64,000 nt of DNA from Acidimicrobiales bacterium. GTDB taxonomy: Bacteria; Actinomycetota; Acidimicrobiia; Acidimicrobiales; Poriferisodalaceae. The stretch is taken from contig JAAZYR010000005.1 in the NCBI GenBank assembly GCA_014239555.1, positions 1-64,000 of the forward strand, given 5' to 3'. A program made the translations under genes and the position numbers. Of this stretch, positions 42,999 to 52,314 are shown piece by piece. Every line of letters begins with the position of its first letter. The first letter of the stretch is position 1. The notes under the pieces are model-generated. The model was not told the DNA's origin, did no database searches, and saw nothing but the letters and a program-made list of their open reading frames with translations.

Positions 42999-44651
42999 CT
43001 ATCGGCAACCACCGTTGGCTTTATCCCAACGACAGTTCGGGGTTCCACCGTTGGCGTCAACAACGTCACCAACCATGACCCATGTCTGGTTCTCTGCATC
43101 GAACTTGCTGTACTCGGAACCTTCAACGAAGTAGGCGTCCGAATTGCCCTTCAGTTCGGTAACAAGACCGTCCAGGAGACCTGGGTGATAGATCTTGAAG
43201 TTACGCAAAGCCAACATCAAGTTGGTACGGCTCATGCCACCAGGCAGGGCGTCAGCGATGCGGAATGCTTCAGTAAACGCATATCCACGGAAGACACCTT
43301 CGCCTGTTAGCGAAATGCCTGGGTCTTCACCGGCGTCTGAGATGAGGTCGCGTGCAAAGGCAATAAACGGCTCTTTCATCTTCACGCTGTCAGTGGTGTC
43401 TTTGGCGCCACCACCAACAATCCAGTAGTCGTTCGCTGCCATTCCGGCCGGCGCCATGTAAGCAGCAATTCCCTTACATACCGAAGGAGTGAATGCCGCT
43501 GACAGGCGTTCGTAAAGACCAGAGGCCTCTACTTCTTGGATGGCCAGCAAGCATGGGTTGCCTGCAGTCATGGAAATGAACACGTCAGGATCGAACGCAG
43601 CGATGGTGGTCACCTCATTGGTGAGCGTCGGAGCGGCCGGGTCGTGACGAACTGGAAGGTACTCAGCTACCACGTCGGGGTTGTTTTCGACGTACGCCTC
43701 AAAGCCCATTTCATAGGCAAGACCGAAGTCGTTGTCCATCACCAAACCGGCAACCTTCACAGGAAGCTCATCGGCGAGGTTCACCTTGATCCATGTTCCC
43801 CACAGCACAGCCTCAGTCGAGTATGACATTTGGTAGCTGGTGGTCCATGGGTGGAGCTCAGGGTCACCCCATGCTGGGTGACCTGAGAGGTAGAACGGGT
43901 GAGGAATGCATTCTTCGTTGATCTTGTCGTAGACAGCAAGACCATTCGGCGAGCCGAGGCCTTGGATCAAGTGAATGTTTGCGGACTCGATGAGTTCGTC
44001 AACGTACTCAATTGTTTGAGCGGCGACATAACCGTCGTCCTTGATGATGAATTCGATGTCACGGCCACTCAACACGTCGAGTGAGTCGATGTAATCGAAC
44101 CAGATTTGCATACCGAGGCTGAGGTTGCCGTATGCGGCAAGGTTGCCTGATTGCACGGTGGTCTGACCGAAACGTAGCTGATCATCGGTAAGGCCTGCGT
44201 GATCGTCCCAGTCTGATGGGCAGACGTTGAGGTCAACGTCCATGCCGCTAGGTCCAATGAGGTGGTTGTCGCTATTGACGCCCCACTCACCGGCTTCCAT
44301 CTTCGCGGTGATCGCTGCGATGATCGCGTCACGGTTGCAGTCAGCTTCAGCGAAGATGCCTTCAACGTTTGAGCGGTCAGAAGGACAATCGCTAGCAACT
44401 TCTTCTTCAGCTTCGCCGTCATCTTCACCGGACACGGCTTTTTCAATCGCGTCTTGGCTCAGAGTACCGCCAGTGTCTTCTTCCTCAGCTTCCTCAGCTT
44501 CTTCCGCTTCGGCTTCGTCAGCAGATTCGCTAGAACTACTAGCGCTACTAGACGAATCGTCGTCGTCGTCACTGCTTCCGCACGCCGCCGCAACAAGTGC
44601 GAACGCGAACAGAACAGCGAGCAGACGCAACAAATTGCGTCGAATCTCCAT
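42999..44651 (-). CDS. Liv-type ABC transporter substrate-binding lipoprotein, copy 2
   Basis: A 550-residue paralogue of the protein at 41021. The lipoprotein signal (MEIRRNLLRLLAVLF, lipobox VAAAC, lipid Cys24) and acidic Ser/Glu-rich linker are conserved, then the Liv-binding fold starts at DQLRFGQTTVQSGNLAAYGN. A central segment (AEYLPVRHDPAAPTLTNEV and onward) is identical between the two proteins over about 55 residues, while the N-terminal and C-terminal thirds differ, so ligands may differ. AGGGGA precedes the ATG. The upstream gap to the divergent LLM gene carries a 13-bp inverted repeat. Confidence 0.88.
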   Translation of the reverse strand: MEIRRNLLRLLAVLFAFALVAAACGSSDDDDDSSSSASSSSESADEAEAEEAEEAEEEDTGGTLSQDAIEKAVSGEDDGEAEEEVASDCPSDRSNVEGIFAEADCNRDAIIAAITAKMEAGEWGVNSDNHLIGPSGMDVDLNVCPSDWDDHAGLTDDQLRFGQTTVQSGNLAAYGNLSLGMQIWFDYIDSLDVLSGRDIEFIIKDDGYVAAQTIEYVDELIESANIHLIQGLGSPNGLAVYDKINEECIPHPFYLSGHPAWGDPELHPWTTSYQMSYSTEAVLWGTWIKVNLADELPVKVAGLVMDNDFGLAYEMGFEAYVENNPDVVAEYLPVRHDPAAPTLTNEVTTIAAFDPDVFISMTAGNPCLLAIQEVEASGLYERLSAAFTPSVCKGIAAYMAPAGMAANDYWIVGGGAKDTTDSVKMKEPFIAFARDLISDAGEDPGISLTGEGVFRGYAFTEAFRIADALPGGMSRTNLMLALRNFKIYHPGLLDGLVTELKGNSDAYFVEGSEYSKFDAENQTWVMVGDVVDANGGTPNCRWDKANGGCR

Positions 44652-44675
44652 GTGGAGTCCCCTTTAGGTTTAATT

Positions 44676-44760
44676 GGTTTTGATTCGTATTCAACCGTTC
44701 CACGGAACGATCGATGAGTGGAAGCTAGGTCAACTGTTTGGCCGACCACGAATCGAAACC
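44676..44760. promoter_or_regulatory. Long-range inverted repeat upstream of binding-protein copy 2
   Basis: Arms at 44676-44688 and 44748-44760 match in 12 of 13 positions as inverted copies; each contains GATTCGT or its complement. A smaller palindrome GTTCC-AC-GGAAC lies between them at 44697-44708. The 172-bp region is shared by divergent promoters (binding protein and LLM gene). The TTCGTA core resembles the arms of the palindromes at 42803 and 42867, which may mean a common regulator. Confidence 0.45.
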
Positions 44761-44823
44761 CTCTATTTGCGCGAGTTGTCACAAAATCGCAAAGGACGCC
44801 CTTTGGGGCCGTAAGTTGGGTAA

Positions 44824-45741
44824 ATGGATTGGGGAGTGCATTTACCGCACCTAGGCAGAGACATTGGGCGTGATTCTTTAATCGAATTCGCTCAAGCAGC
44901 AGAAAAAATGGGAATTCATTCGGCTTGGGCCAGCGATCATGTGTGTTGGCCAGCGCAGTTCGAGTCAAAATACCCCTACAGCGCTGACGGCTCTTTCCCG
45001 GCTCCGGCTGGTCTTGGGTGGCTCGATCCCATCGGCACGTTGCTATTTGTTGCTGGCTGCACCGAACAGATTCGGTTGGGGTTCACCGTTCTGATTCTTC
45101 CGTACCGTCAGCCCGTAGCGACCGCCAAACAACTCGCAACCATTGATGTGGTGTCCAATGGAAGACTCATCTTGGGAGTCGGAGTCGGGTGGATGCGCGA
45201 AGAAGCCGAGGTGCTAGGTATGCCTTGGGATAACCGTGGACGCCGCTCCGACGAACAGTTGGAAATTTTTGAGGCGCTGTTCCGAGAAGAAACACCTTCC
45301 TATAACGGCACCTACTACTCGTTCCCGCCGGTTCGGTTTGAACCCAAGCCGATCCAGCAACCACTACCTATATGGGTGGGAGGTCATAGTCCGGCAGCCT
45401 TTAAACGCACGGCTCGTTTCGGCCACGCTTTTCATGCCGCATTCCAACCATTGGATGTTGTGGAAAATGAATGGGCGCAGGTGCGCGAAGCGTGCGAGGT
45501 GATCGCTCGAGACCCTGATGAACTGGACCTATCACTTCGCATGTTTTTGGATCCCAGTGAGACCATGGAGCCTGCCAAGTCCATCGGTGGATCCGCCGAT
45601 CAAATGGTTGACACGATCGGAGTCTGTCAGGAAATAGGAATCACACATATTCTTGTTGACCCAGTAGCCAGAGGCGGAATCAACGGTCGCCTGGATGCTC
45701 TAGCCGACTTTATGAGCGACGTTGCAACGCAAATCAAATGA
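44824..45741 (+). CDS. LLM-class F420-dependent oxidoreductase
   Basis: A 305-residue luciferase-like TIM barrel of the F420-dependent subgroup similar to TIGR03619 members: MDWGVHLPHLGRD, GIHSAWASDHVCWPAQFESK, NGRLILGVGVGWMREEAEVL and PLPIWVGGHSPAAFKRTARF. Function unknown beyond hydride transfer with F420. The S4-domain gene begins within or just after its end on the same strand, so they share a transcript. Confidence 0.88.
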   Translation: MDWGVHLPHLGRDIGRDSLIEFAQAAEKMGIHSAWASDHVCWPAQFESKYPYSADGSFPAPAGLGWLDPIGTLLFVAGCTEQIRLGFTVLILPYRQPVATAKQLATIDVVSNGRLILGVGVGWMREEAEVLGMPWDNRGRRSDEQLEIFEALFREETPSYNGTYYSFPPVRFEPKPIQQPLPIWVGGHSPAAFKRTARFGHAFHAAFQPLDVVENEWAQVREACEVIARDPDELDLSLRMFLDPSETMEPAKSIGGSADQMVDTIGVCQEIGITHILVDPVARGGINGRLDALADFMSDVATQIK

Positions 45742-45748
45742 GTCATCC

Positions 45749-46129
45749 GTGACCGCCGAGTTCTGCCGGATAGACAGATGGCTTTGGGCGGTTCGCGTTT
45801 TCCGTAGCCGCTCCATCTCAAAAGACGCTTGCGTTAGCGGATCGGTCCGCATCAACACTGACTCAGCGAAACCCGCAGCCAAAGTGAAGATCGGCGACCG
45901 AGTCACGGTACGAGTGAACGGCCATAAACGGGAACTTGAGGTGAAGAAGCTTTTAGAAAAACGCGTCAGTCCTTCTCTCGCCACCCAGTGTTACCACGAC
46001 CACACACCCATTCGACAACAACCTTCTACATCTACCTCTGGAACCCAAGTCGCGAAGCGCGACCAAGGCTCGGGTCGACCAACGAAACGAGACAGACGCC
46101 GCATCGACCGGCTACGAAGAGCGCTATAA
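45749..46129 (+). CDS. S4-domain RNA-binding protein (Hsp15-like)
   Basis: About 126 residues from GTG 45749; a frame from ATG 45722 overlaps the LLM gene by 20 bp. RIDRWLWAVRVFRSRSISKD and KVKIGDRVTVRVNGHKRELE form an S4 RNA-binding domain of the Hsp15 (HslR) type, followed by a basic tail (RPTKRDRRRIDRLRRAL). Hsp15 in other bacteria rescues stalled 50S subunits that carry peptidyl-tRNA. The basic tail is the usual form of the family. Confidence 0.87.
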   Translation: MTAEFCRIDRWLWAVRVFRSRSISKDACVSGSVRINTDSAKPAAKVKIGDRVTVRVNGHKRELEVKKLLEKRVSPSLATQCYHDHTPIRQQPSTSTSGTQVAKRDQGSGRPTKRDRRRIDRLRRAL

Positions 46130-46157
46130 CCCACGTTATTGACTTACACGAGGTACC

Positions 46158-46940
46158 TTGCCAGCGGTGAATCTTCCTTTACCAGTCGTTCTTGCTCACG
46201 CCCGCTTGGCTATGGACATAGTGACTGTCTCGGATGTTGAAGTTCCCAACTCAGCGTCGCTGGCGTACGACGCGCAAGAGCAACTCATTGGGCTCGTGGA
46301 CTCAGCTCTTGTGGGATGGAAGGTGGGGGCGACCAGCTCGGCCAGTCAAGAGTTGCTCGGCGTCAAAACCCCGATTTGCGGGCCAGTTTTTGAACGCACT
46401 CTTGTCGAATCAGGGACCGAAATCGCTGCATCAAACTTTCATCATCGGCCTGGATTTGAATCGGAGTTCGCGTTCACACTCGGCATGACCATCCGACCCG
46501 GTGGGGCGGTGATGAATGGGAACGCAGCAAGAGAGGTTGTTTCTACCGTTCATCCAGCGATCGAGCTTGTGTGTTCACGGTTTGACAGCAACTTCAATGT
46601 TGACCCAGCGTTACTCGTCGCCGACGGCGCCCTTCACGCAGCCTTGGTAGTCGGTCCCGGTACCGACGCCGACGAAGTTGAGAACTTGCGCGCCCATCAA
46701 CTTCGCACCCTTGTCGACAATGAAGAAATCGCGAACGGCACAGGAAATGAGGTCTTGGGCGATCCCTTCGAATCGTTGGCTTGGCTGTGTAATCACTTGA
46801 ATCGCCGAGGCTTGACGCTGCATGAGGGAAGTGTCGTGACCACCGGAGCTGCAACAGGGCTACATCTCACCGAAGCTGACCAACTCCTCACAACAGACGG
46901 CGGGAACCTGGGTTCTGTGAGTCTGAATTTGATGGGATAA
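46158..46940 (+). CDS. 2-keto-4-pentenoate hydratase/FAH-superfamily protein
   Basis: A 260-residue member of the MhpD/XylJ hydratase-decarboxylase group within the fumarylacetoacetase fold: GWKVGATSSASQELLGV, then metal ligands in GFESEFAFTLG and IELVCSRF, and VTTGAATGLHLTEADQ near the end. These enzymes add water to 2-hydroxy-penta-2,4-dienoates in aromatic meta-cleavage, or decarboxylate related acids. The start is TTG 46158 with GAGG four bases upstream; GTG 46167 is an alternative. No meta-cleavage dioxygenase is adjacent. An MFS gene follows after 4 bp. Confidence 0.82.
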   Translation: MPAVNLPLPVVLAHARLAMDIVTVSDVEVPNSASLAYDAQEQLIGLVDSALVGWKVGATSSASQELLGVKTPICGPVFERTLVESGTEIAASNFHHRPGFESEFAFTLGMTIRPGGAVMNGNAAREVVSTVHPAIELVCSRFDSNFNVDPALLVADGALHAALVVGPGTDADEVENLRAHQLRTLVDNEEIANGTGNEVLGDPFESLAWLCNHLNRRGLTLHEGSVVTTGAATGLHLTEADQLLTTDGGNLGSVSLNLMG

Positions 46941-46944
46941 CCAC

Positions 46945-48210
46945 ATGTTTCCGACACCGAGGTCGGAGCGGTTTCGAGGTTGGTCACTTCTCGGACTCTC
47001 AACCCTCGCGATTTCTTTCACCCTTCCAGGTCAAACAATCGGCGTTTCGTCTTTCGCTGAGCATCTGACTAATGACCTCAAGATCAGTTCAACCACCCTC
47101 TCTACCGCCTACCTCATAGGCACCATCGTCGGTGCACTTACGATGCCCGCCTTCGGCCGATGGATTGACCGCGCGGGCGTGCGGAAAACGATGATCACCA
47201 TAGCTACCGCTTTTTCGCTTGCGGTTGCCTATATGGGCACAGTGCGGCATTTATGGATGCTCGTTTTCGGTTTCATTGGCATCAGGATGCTGGGTCAAGG
47301 CGCTTTGAGTTTGGTCAGCCAAACCAGCATTGCGCTTTGGTTTGATCAAAAACGCGGGTTCGCCTTCGGTATTTCTATGACTGTGTCGGCGGGCCTAATG
47401 TCGCTCGGTCCTCTCGTTCTTACCTCGTTGATCGCTGGGTTCGGTTGGCGGTGGGCGTGGTGCATCGCTGGCGGGTGCATTTTCGTTGCGGTGGTACCCG
47501 CGACATGGCGTTGGATGGAAGACCGCCCCGAGTCACTGGGACAATTACCCGATGGCCTTTCCCCAGCGCTCGTCGAATCAGCCGAAAAAGTTCACCACTA
47601 CACGGCGAAGGAAGCTTTAGCAACGCAAGCATTTTGGATCACGACTTCGGTGATGGTGGTGTCTTCGGCTTTGCTTACTGGTGTGACGTTCCACCACTTC
47701 GCGCTAATGGAAGCGGCCGGCTTGACAACGGCTCAAGCCGCTACCGTTTTTGTTCCTCAAATGATTGGGACCGTCGCGGCAGGGTTCCTCTGGGCGGGGC
47801 TGTCGGACCGAATGTCTCCGAAGGTCTTGCTCGTTTCCTGCCAAGCTTCGCTCGTGGCTGCGCACCTTGCGTACGCAGGGGCTCAACCCGGGATTGGGGC
47901 CGCGATTTATTCGCTTCTTCTCGGAGTGAACGGCGGGTCGATCCGCGCTCTTGTATCGGTTCTCTACCCAAAATGGTTCGGCACCCAACACATCGGTGCA
48001 ATCCGGGGAGTCGCAACGGCATTTGGTGTCGGTGCATCAGCTATCGGTCCCCTCATCATCGCGGGAGGTTTCCAGATCACGGGAAATTATGTTCAACTCA
48101 ATTACATCCTGGCCACTGTTCCTGCAGCGGCTATGGTCTCCGCCCTTTTTCTAAGGCCGCCACAAAAAGTTAAGTTAAAGACGGCCCTACCGGAAACCGA
48201 CGTTCGGTAG
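46945..48210 (+). CDS. MFS transporter
   Basis: A 421-residue 12-helix major facilitator. [20 protein letters not shown] starts helix 1, [14 protein letters not shown] is the loop 2-3 motif, [14 protein letters not shown] the equivalent in the second half. It lies 4 bp after the hydratase gene and probably imports or exports the compound that enzyme handles. Same general clade as the carrier at 27813 (monocarboxylate-like), with a similar N-terminal start. Confidence 0.88.
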   Translation: MFPTPRSERFRGWSLLGLSTLAISFTLPGQTIGVSSFAEHLTNDLKISSTTLSTAYLIGTIVGALTMPAFGRWIDRAGVRKTMITIATAFSLAVAYMGTVRHLWMLVFGFIGIRMLGQGALSLVSQTSIALWFDQKRGFAFGISMTVSAGLMSLGPLVLTSLIAGFGWRWAWCIAGGCIFVAVVPATWRWMEDRPESLGQLPDGLSPALVESAEKVHHYTAKEALATQAFWITTSVMVVSSALLTGVTFHHFALMEAAGLTTAQAATVFVPQMIGTVAAGFLWAGLSDRMSPKVLLVSCQASLVAAHLAYAGAQPGIGAAIYSLLLGVNGGSIRALVSVLYPKWFGTQHIGAIRGVATAFGVGASAIGPLIIAGGFQITGNYVQLNYILATVPAAAMVSALFLRPPQKVKLKTALPETDVR

Positions 48211-48221
48211 CGTCTTTTCGC

Positions 48222-50159
48222 GTGCTTACTGCAACCGCTCTCACCAAAACACACGGCGCTAGACACCTTTTTCGCGACGTCAGCATTCAATTGTCCCCTG
48301 GTCGGCGGATAGCTCTGGTCGGCGCCAATGGCGTCGGCAAAACTACTTTGATCGAAATTCTTCTCGGAACGCAGGACCCCGACGCCGGGAATGTTCATCG
48401 CCCTACGGACCTCTCAATTGGCTATTTACCGCAGGAGCTCGAAGACGAGTTGAAAGGAAGCGTTCTAGAGGTAACTCTCCAGGGAGCAGCTCAAATTGTT
48501 GGTCTCCAACAACGTCTTCTAGAACTACAGGACCAACTCACCGGACTTGAAGACCCCAACCAAGATCAGTTGCTGAGCGAATACGGCGAAACTCAGAGCC
48601 AATTCGAACAGCTTGGCGGGTACGCGATCGAGTCGGAAGCCCAACGAGTACTGGCTGGATTGGGTTTCGATCCAGAATCAGTTCGTCGCGATGTTTTTGA
48701 ACTATCCGGCGGCTGGCGGATGCGTGTCGCTCTCGCCAAACTTCTCCTCGCTCAGCCCGACGTTTTGATCCTCGACGAACCGACGAATCATCTTGACGTC
48801 GATTCAGTGGCATGGCTTGAAGAGCAACTTTCAGTCTGGTCAGGGTGCATTCTTTTCGTCAGCCACGACCGAGACTTCATTGACTGCGTGGCGAATCGAG
48901 TCATCGAGCTTGACGGTCATTCAGGCCACGAGTACGTGGGTGGGTTTTCTGAATTCGTGGTGAGCAGGGAGACTCGACTTGCTCAGCTGGAGGCCGCGGC
49001 CGCACACCAAAACCGAAAGTTCGCTGACACTGAGCGCTTCATTGAACGTTTCCGTTACAAGGCAAGTAAAGCGAGACAGGTCCAGAGCCGCGTAAAGGCC
49101 ATTGAGCGCACCGAACGCATTCGGGTTCCGGATTCAAAAGAGTTGCAGGCGAAGTTTGAATTCCCACTGCCGCGAAGGTCTTCGCGTGTCGTCGTTGAGC
49201 TCGAAAACGCAGCCGCGGGATATGACGACCAAACAGTGCTAAGTGACGTCTCAATCGTCATCGAAAGAGGAAGAAAAGTTGCGCTTGTTGGCCCAAACGG
49301 GGCAGGAAAGACAACCCTCTTGCGGCTGTTGTTGGGGGAACTGGAAGCGACGCAAGGAAAGGCTCGTCTGGGCAACAAAGTCGACTACGCGAGATTCGCC
49401 CAACATCTAACCGAAGTCTTCGATGCGCACCGAACAGTCCTTCAAGAGTTCAAAGCATCGATTGGTGATCCGGGTGAGAGAAACCTGCGAACAGTTCTGG
49501 GAGGGTTTGGATTTCGAGGTGAGCAAGTCGACCAAAAAATCGCTGATTTGTCGGGTGGTGAGCGCACCAGGCTGGCGCTAGCAATCACGATGGCTAACCC
49601 GGTGAACCTTTTGATTCTTGACGAACCAACAAACCATCTTGACCTTCCTAGTTGCGACCGTCTTGAAGACGCATTGAACGCCTACCCGGGAACCCTCATC
49701 CTCGTCACACATGACCGGCATCTAATCCGCAACGTCGCTGATGCCTTAATAGTCGTCCGTAACGGAACAGCGACTTGGCACGAGGGAGTCGACGAAGGCC
49801 TTCTACGGCCAGTGCCGATGGTTGTTGAACCTGAACGAGCATCGGCTCCTTCTGCAAATCAACACAACGAAGCGCGCGAAGGTCGGAAAAATGAGGCTCG
49901 TCGACGCAACAAGATGCGCGAAGCAACTAAAGGCTTGCGAGGCGAACTCAGTCGGGCGGAGCGTTCCTGGGAAAAAGCCGAAGAGGAACTCGCCCAACTT
50001 CAAAACCAACTTGGTGATAGCTCAACCTACGAAGACCCAGAACTGGTGAGAGCCCTGGGGAAGCGACACGAGGAGTTAAAAGATAACGCGGCCGGTTTGA
50101 TGGAAATGTACGAAACGATTCAACGCCGACTGGTCAGAAAAGAAGCAGAGTTCGATTAA
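48222..50159 (+). CDS. ABC-F family ATPase
   Basis: A 645-residue protein with two ABC domains and no membrane helices. Walker A motifs GANGVGKTT and GPNGAGKTT, signature motifs [14 protein letters not shown] and [13 protein letters not shown], and Walker [12 protein letters not shown] twice, separated by the ABC-F linker. The C-terminal ~85 residues are a charged coiled coil, as in Uup/EttA-type proteins. ABC-F proteins act on the ribosome (translation gating, stall or antibiotic relief). The gene starts with GTG 48222 right after the MFS gene. Confidence 0.92.
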   Translation: MLTATALTKTHGARHLFRDVSIQLSPGRRIALVGANGVGKTTLIEILLGTQDPDAGNVHRPTDLSIGYLPQELEDELKGSVLEVTLQGAAQIVGLQQRLLELQDQLTGLEDPNQDQLLSEYGETQSQFEQLGGYAIESEAQRVLAGLGFDPESVRRDVFELSGGWRMRVALAKLLLAQPDVLILDEPTNHLDVDSVAWLEEQLSVWSGCILFVSHDRDFIDCVANRVIELDGHSGHEYVGGFSEFVVSRETRLAQLEAAAAHQNRKFADTERFIERFRYKASKARQVQSRVKAIERTERIRVPDSKELQAKFEFPLPRRSSRVVVELENAAAGYDDQTVLSDVSIVIERGRKVALVGPNGAGKTTLLRLLLGELEATQGKARLGNKVDYARFAQHLTEVFDAHRTVLQEFKASIGDPGERNLRTVLGGFGFRGEQVDQKIADLSGGERTRLALAITMANPVNLLILDEPTNHLDLPSCDRLEDALNAYPGTLILVTHDRHLIRNVADALIVVRNGTATWHEGVDEGLLRPVPMVVEPERASAPSANQHNEAREGRKNEARRRNKMREATKGLRGELSRAERSWEKAEEELAQLQNQLGDSSTYEDPELVRALGKRHEELKDNAAGLMEMYETIQRRLVRKEAEFD

Positions 50160-50162
50160 GTC

Positions 50163-50882
50163 TCACAGGCAGCTGTTTTTTGGCGCCGAGATAGCCACGT
50201 GCTCAACCGTCACTTGATCATCGAGAGTGACCAGTGCCGCCGTACCATTTCCCGGGTAACCCATGGGCGCTCCGGGATACCACGCGACAACCTCGCCGTG
50301 ACTGGCATCCGTGGTGACATGCCAATGTCCTAGTGCGACGTAGTCGGCCTCGGTCGCAGAGATCTCCTCGTGCGTAATTGGTGAAGATCGGTGGGCATCA
50401 TCTGAGGTGAGATTTAAATGACCGTGAGCTGCCACTACAAACCATTGAGTGTTGGGACGCGGTGGCACTTCCGCTAGAGGTCGATATTGAGGTTCGTGAT
50501 CTGCCATTGCTCGCCCCCACACAGTCACGCGACCAGAGGCAAGTACCAACGATGAGCCGTCGAGGCGGTCTAGGAGTTTGACACCCGTTCGTTCGACGTC
50601 AATTCGGCATCGTTCCCAAAGCGACGTTGTGTCGTGCACGTCATGATTCCCCGGTATCACGATGACCGGAACGCCCGGCGCAGTCAGAAGTTCAAGAGTT
50701 CGAACAATCGCTGCGTCTGGAAGACGGGCGTGGTCGAACAAGTCCCCGGCAACTATCAATACATCTACTCGGTGTTCAATGACCGCGGCCGCTAACGCAT
50801 GGGCCGGACACTGGCAAACTTCTCTGTGAGAATCACCCGGGCCTTTTGTATGTCCGATGTGCACGTCGGAGGTATGGAGCAT
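50163..50882 (-). CDS. Metallophosphoesterase (SbcD/Mre11-like)
   Basis: A calcineurin-like phosphoesterase of about 240 residues from ATG 50882, with AGGG five bases upstream. Metal motifs are DVHIGH, VAGDLFDHARL, IPGNHDVHD, AAHGHL and LGHWHV. The order resembles the N-terminal nuclease part of SbcD/Mre11, but it lacks the long capping domain and there is no sbcC neighbour, so a general phosphoesterase is also possible. Longer starts at 50888 or 50921 exist. It is convergent with the ABC-F gene and nearly head-to-head with the PPOX gene. Confidence 0.82.
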   Translation of the reverse strand: MLHTSDVHIGHTKGPGDSHREVCQCPAHALAAAVIEHRVDVLIVAGDLFDHARLPDAAIVRTLELLTAPGVPVIVIPGNHDVHDTTSLWERCRIDVERTGVKLLDRLDGSSLVLASGRVTVWGRAMADHEPQYRPLAEVPPRPNTQWFVVAAHGHLNLTSDDAHRSSPITHEEISATEADYVALGHWHVTTDASHGEVVAWYPGAPMGYPGNGTAALVTLDDQVTVEHVAISAPKNSCL

Positions 50883-50919
50883 TCGCACCCTGTTGGTCTC
50901 CGCTCTAGCATCGTTACCC

Positions 50920-51384
50920 ATGGTTCGAAAGATTGCCACTAACCGGGCCGTCGAGCGAGACGAATTGGTGTCATTTATACGACCGCGGCACCGCGGGGTG
51001 CTATCGACCACAAGAATTAACGGTCGGCCCCAGATGTCTTTGGTGACTATGGGCTTGGATAATCGGGGGCGCGTCGTGGTGGCGACCTACCCCGAGCGGG
51101 TTAAAACTCTGAACGCTCGTCGGAACCCGTCAGCGTCTCTGCTGGTGATGGGCGACGAATTTAATAGCGAGTGGGTACAGGTCGATGGGACTCTTGAGGT
51201 ACTTGATCTGCCTGAAGCTATCGAACCTCTGTGTGAGTACTTTCGAGCCATCAGTGGAGAACATCCTCACTGGGCGGAATATCGGGAGGCAATGATCCAA
51301 CAAGGAAAGTCGTTGCTTCGATTCTCCATAGAAACTTGGGGTCCTATTTCCCAGGGAGGATTCCCTGAACGCCTCGCAAACTGA
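50920..51384 (+). CDS. PPOX-class F420-dependent enzyme
   Basis: A 155-residue split-barrel protein from ATG 50920; a frame from 50857 would lie across the neighbouring start. The pattern FIRPRHRGVLSTTRINGRPQ, MSLVTMGLDNRGRVVVATYP and KTLNARRNPSASLLVM is that of PPOX-class F420-binding reductases, which usually reduce unsaturated compounds or quinones, or bind flavin. Only 37 bp separate its ATG from the phosphoesterase start. Confidence 0.87.
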   Translation: MVRKIATNRAVERDELVSFIRPRHRGVLSTTRINGRPQMSLVTMGLDNRGRVVVATYPERVKTLNARRNPSASLLVMGDEFNSEWVQVDGTLEVLDLPEAIEPLCEYFRAISGEHPHWAEYREAMIQQGKSLLRFSIETWGPISQGGFPERLAN

Positions 51385-51459
51385 TGTTTTTTTACCTGCA
51401 AACATAAGTTTGTTCTTCAATTCCATGTCAACGAGGTCACAGCGAATAGCTTCTTTCTC

Positions 51460-52284
51460 GTGCGAATTTTATTAACGAATGACGACGGCATCGAGAGCGA
51501 AGGGCTTCACGTGCTCGCTCGTTCGATGCGAGAGCACGGCGAGGTCTTCGTGGTAGCTCCTGATAGCGAATTTTCGGGCGCCGGCGCCGCTATCGGACCT
51601 ATTCATCTGAATGAGCCTCAGGTGCGCGAAGCAACAATTGACGGGATCGATACTGCGTGGGCCGTTTCTGGGCCTCCGGCCTTGTGTGTGATGTTCGCAC
51701 GTCTTGGCGCTTTTGGGCCCGTGGATCTCGTTGTCTCCGGTATCAATCCGGGCGCGAACGTCGGTCGGTCGGTGTATCACTCTGGCACGGTGGGTGCAGC
51801 GCTAACTGCCCGTCATACCGCGATTCCTAGTTTGGCAGTGAGTCAACACGTGACCGGATTCGGTGTTGCAGATCAATCTTGGGATGATTTGATACGCGAT
51901 CAAAAATGGCATGTTGCAGCCGAAGTTGCTAGTTCAGTCATCGAAGGCATGTTGCGAGACGACATCGGCGACAGCCCAGTAATTAATCTCAATGTCCCCA
52001 ATCTTGAACTCAATCAAATTCGAGGGTGGCGATTCACAGAGCTCGGTCCCGAGCCGCCCCGAGCGATGAACCGAGTCGAGTTGCAGCCAGTTGTGGATGA
52101 AGCCGGGGCGTTCAACGTCTCTATGTCCTGGGGCGACGAAACCGCTCAGACCCCAGAGTGCGACGCAGGCGCCATCATGAACGATGAAATTTCGATCAGC
52201 TATTTGTCGCGCATCGTTGCTCTCGAGCCGCCGAAGGAATCAAGTCTGGGCTCTGCGCTTACGGATCTCTTAAAGGGTTCGTGA
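51460..52284 (+). CDS. surE: 5'/3'-nucleotidase SurE
   Basis: A 274-residue SurE with a GTG start. Metal ligands are LLTNDDG (the DD pair), Ser in VAPDSEFSGAGAAI, and Asn in VSGINPGANVGRSVYHSGTV. SurE hydrolyses nucleoside monophosphates and short polyphosphates and helps stress survival; it acts in the cytoplasm. The gene is preceded by an AT-rich 75-bp gap and ends 30 bp before the convergent hydrolase. Confidence 0.94.
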   Translation: MRILLTNDDGIESEGLHVLARSMREHGEVFVVAPDSEFSGAGAAIGPIHLNEPQVREATIDGIDTAWAVSGPPALCVMFARLGAFGPVDLVVSGINPGANVGRSVYHSGTVGAALTARHTAIPSLAVSQHVTGFGVADQSWDDLIRDQKWHVAAEVASSVIEGMLRDDIGDSPVINLNVPNLELNQIRGWRFTELGPEPPRAMNRVELQPVVDEAGAFNVSMSWGDETAQTPECDAGAIMNDEISISYLSRIVALEPPKESSLGSALTDLLKGS

Positions 52285-52314
52285 CTGATTTCGACGCTCT
52301 CCATCGGTTCTTAG

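Noticed and set aside
47445-48173. A 242-codon plus-strand frame inside the MFS gene
   Set aside because: Arg/Ser/Gly-rich shadow of a clear transporter frame.
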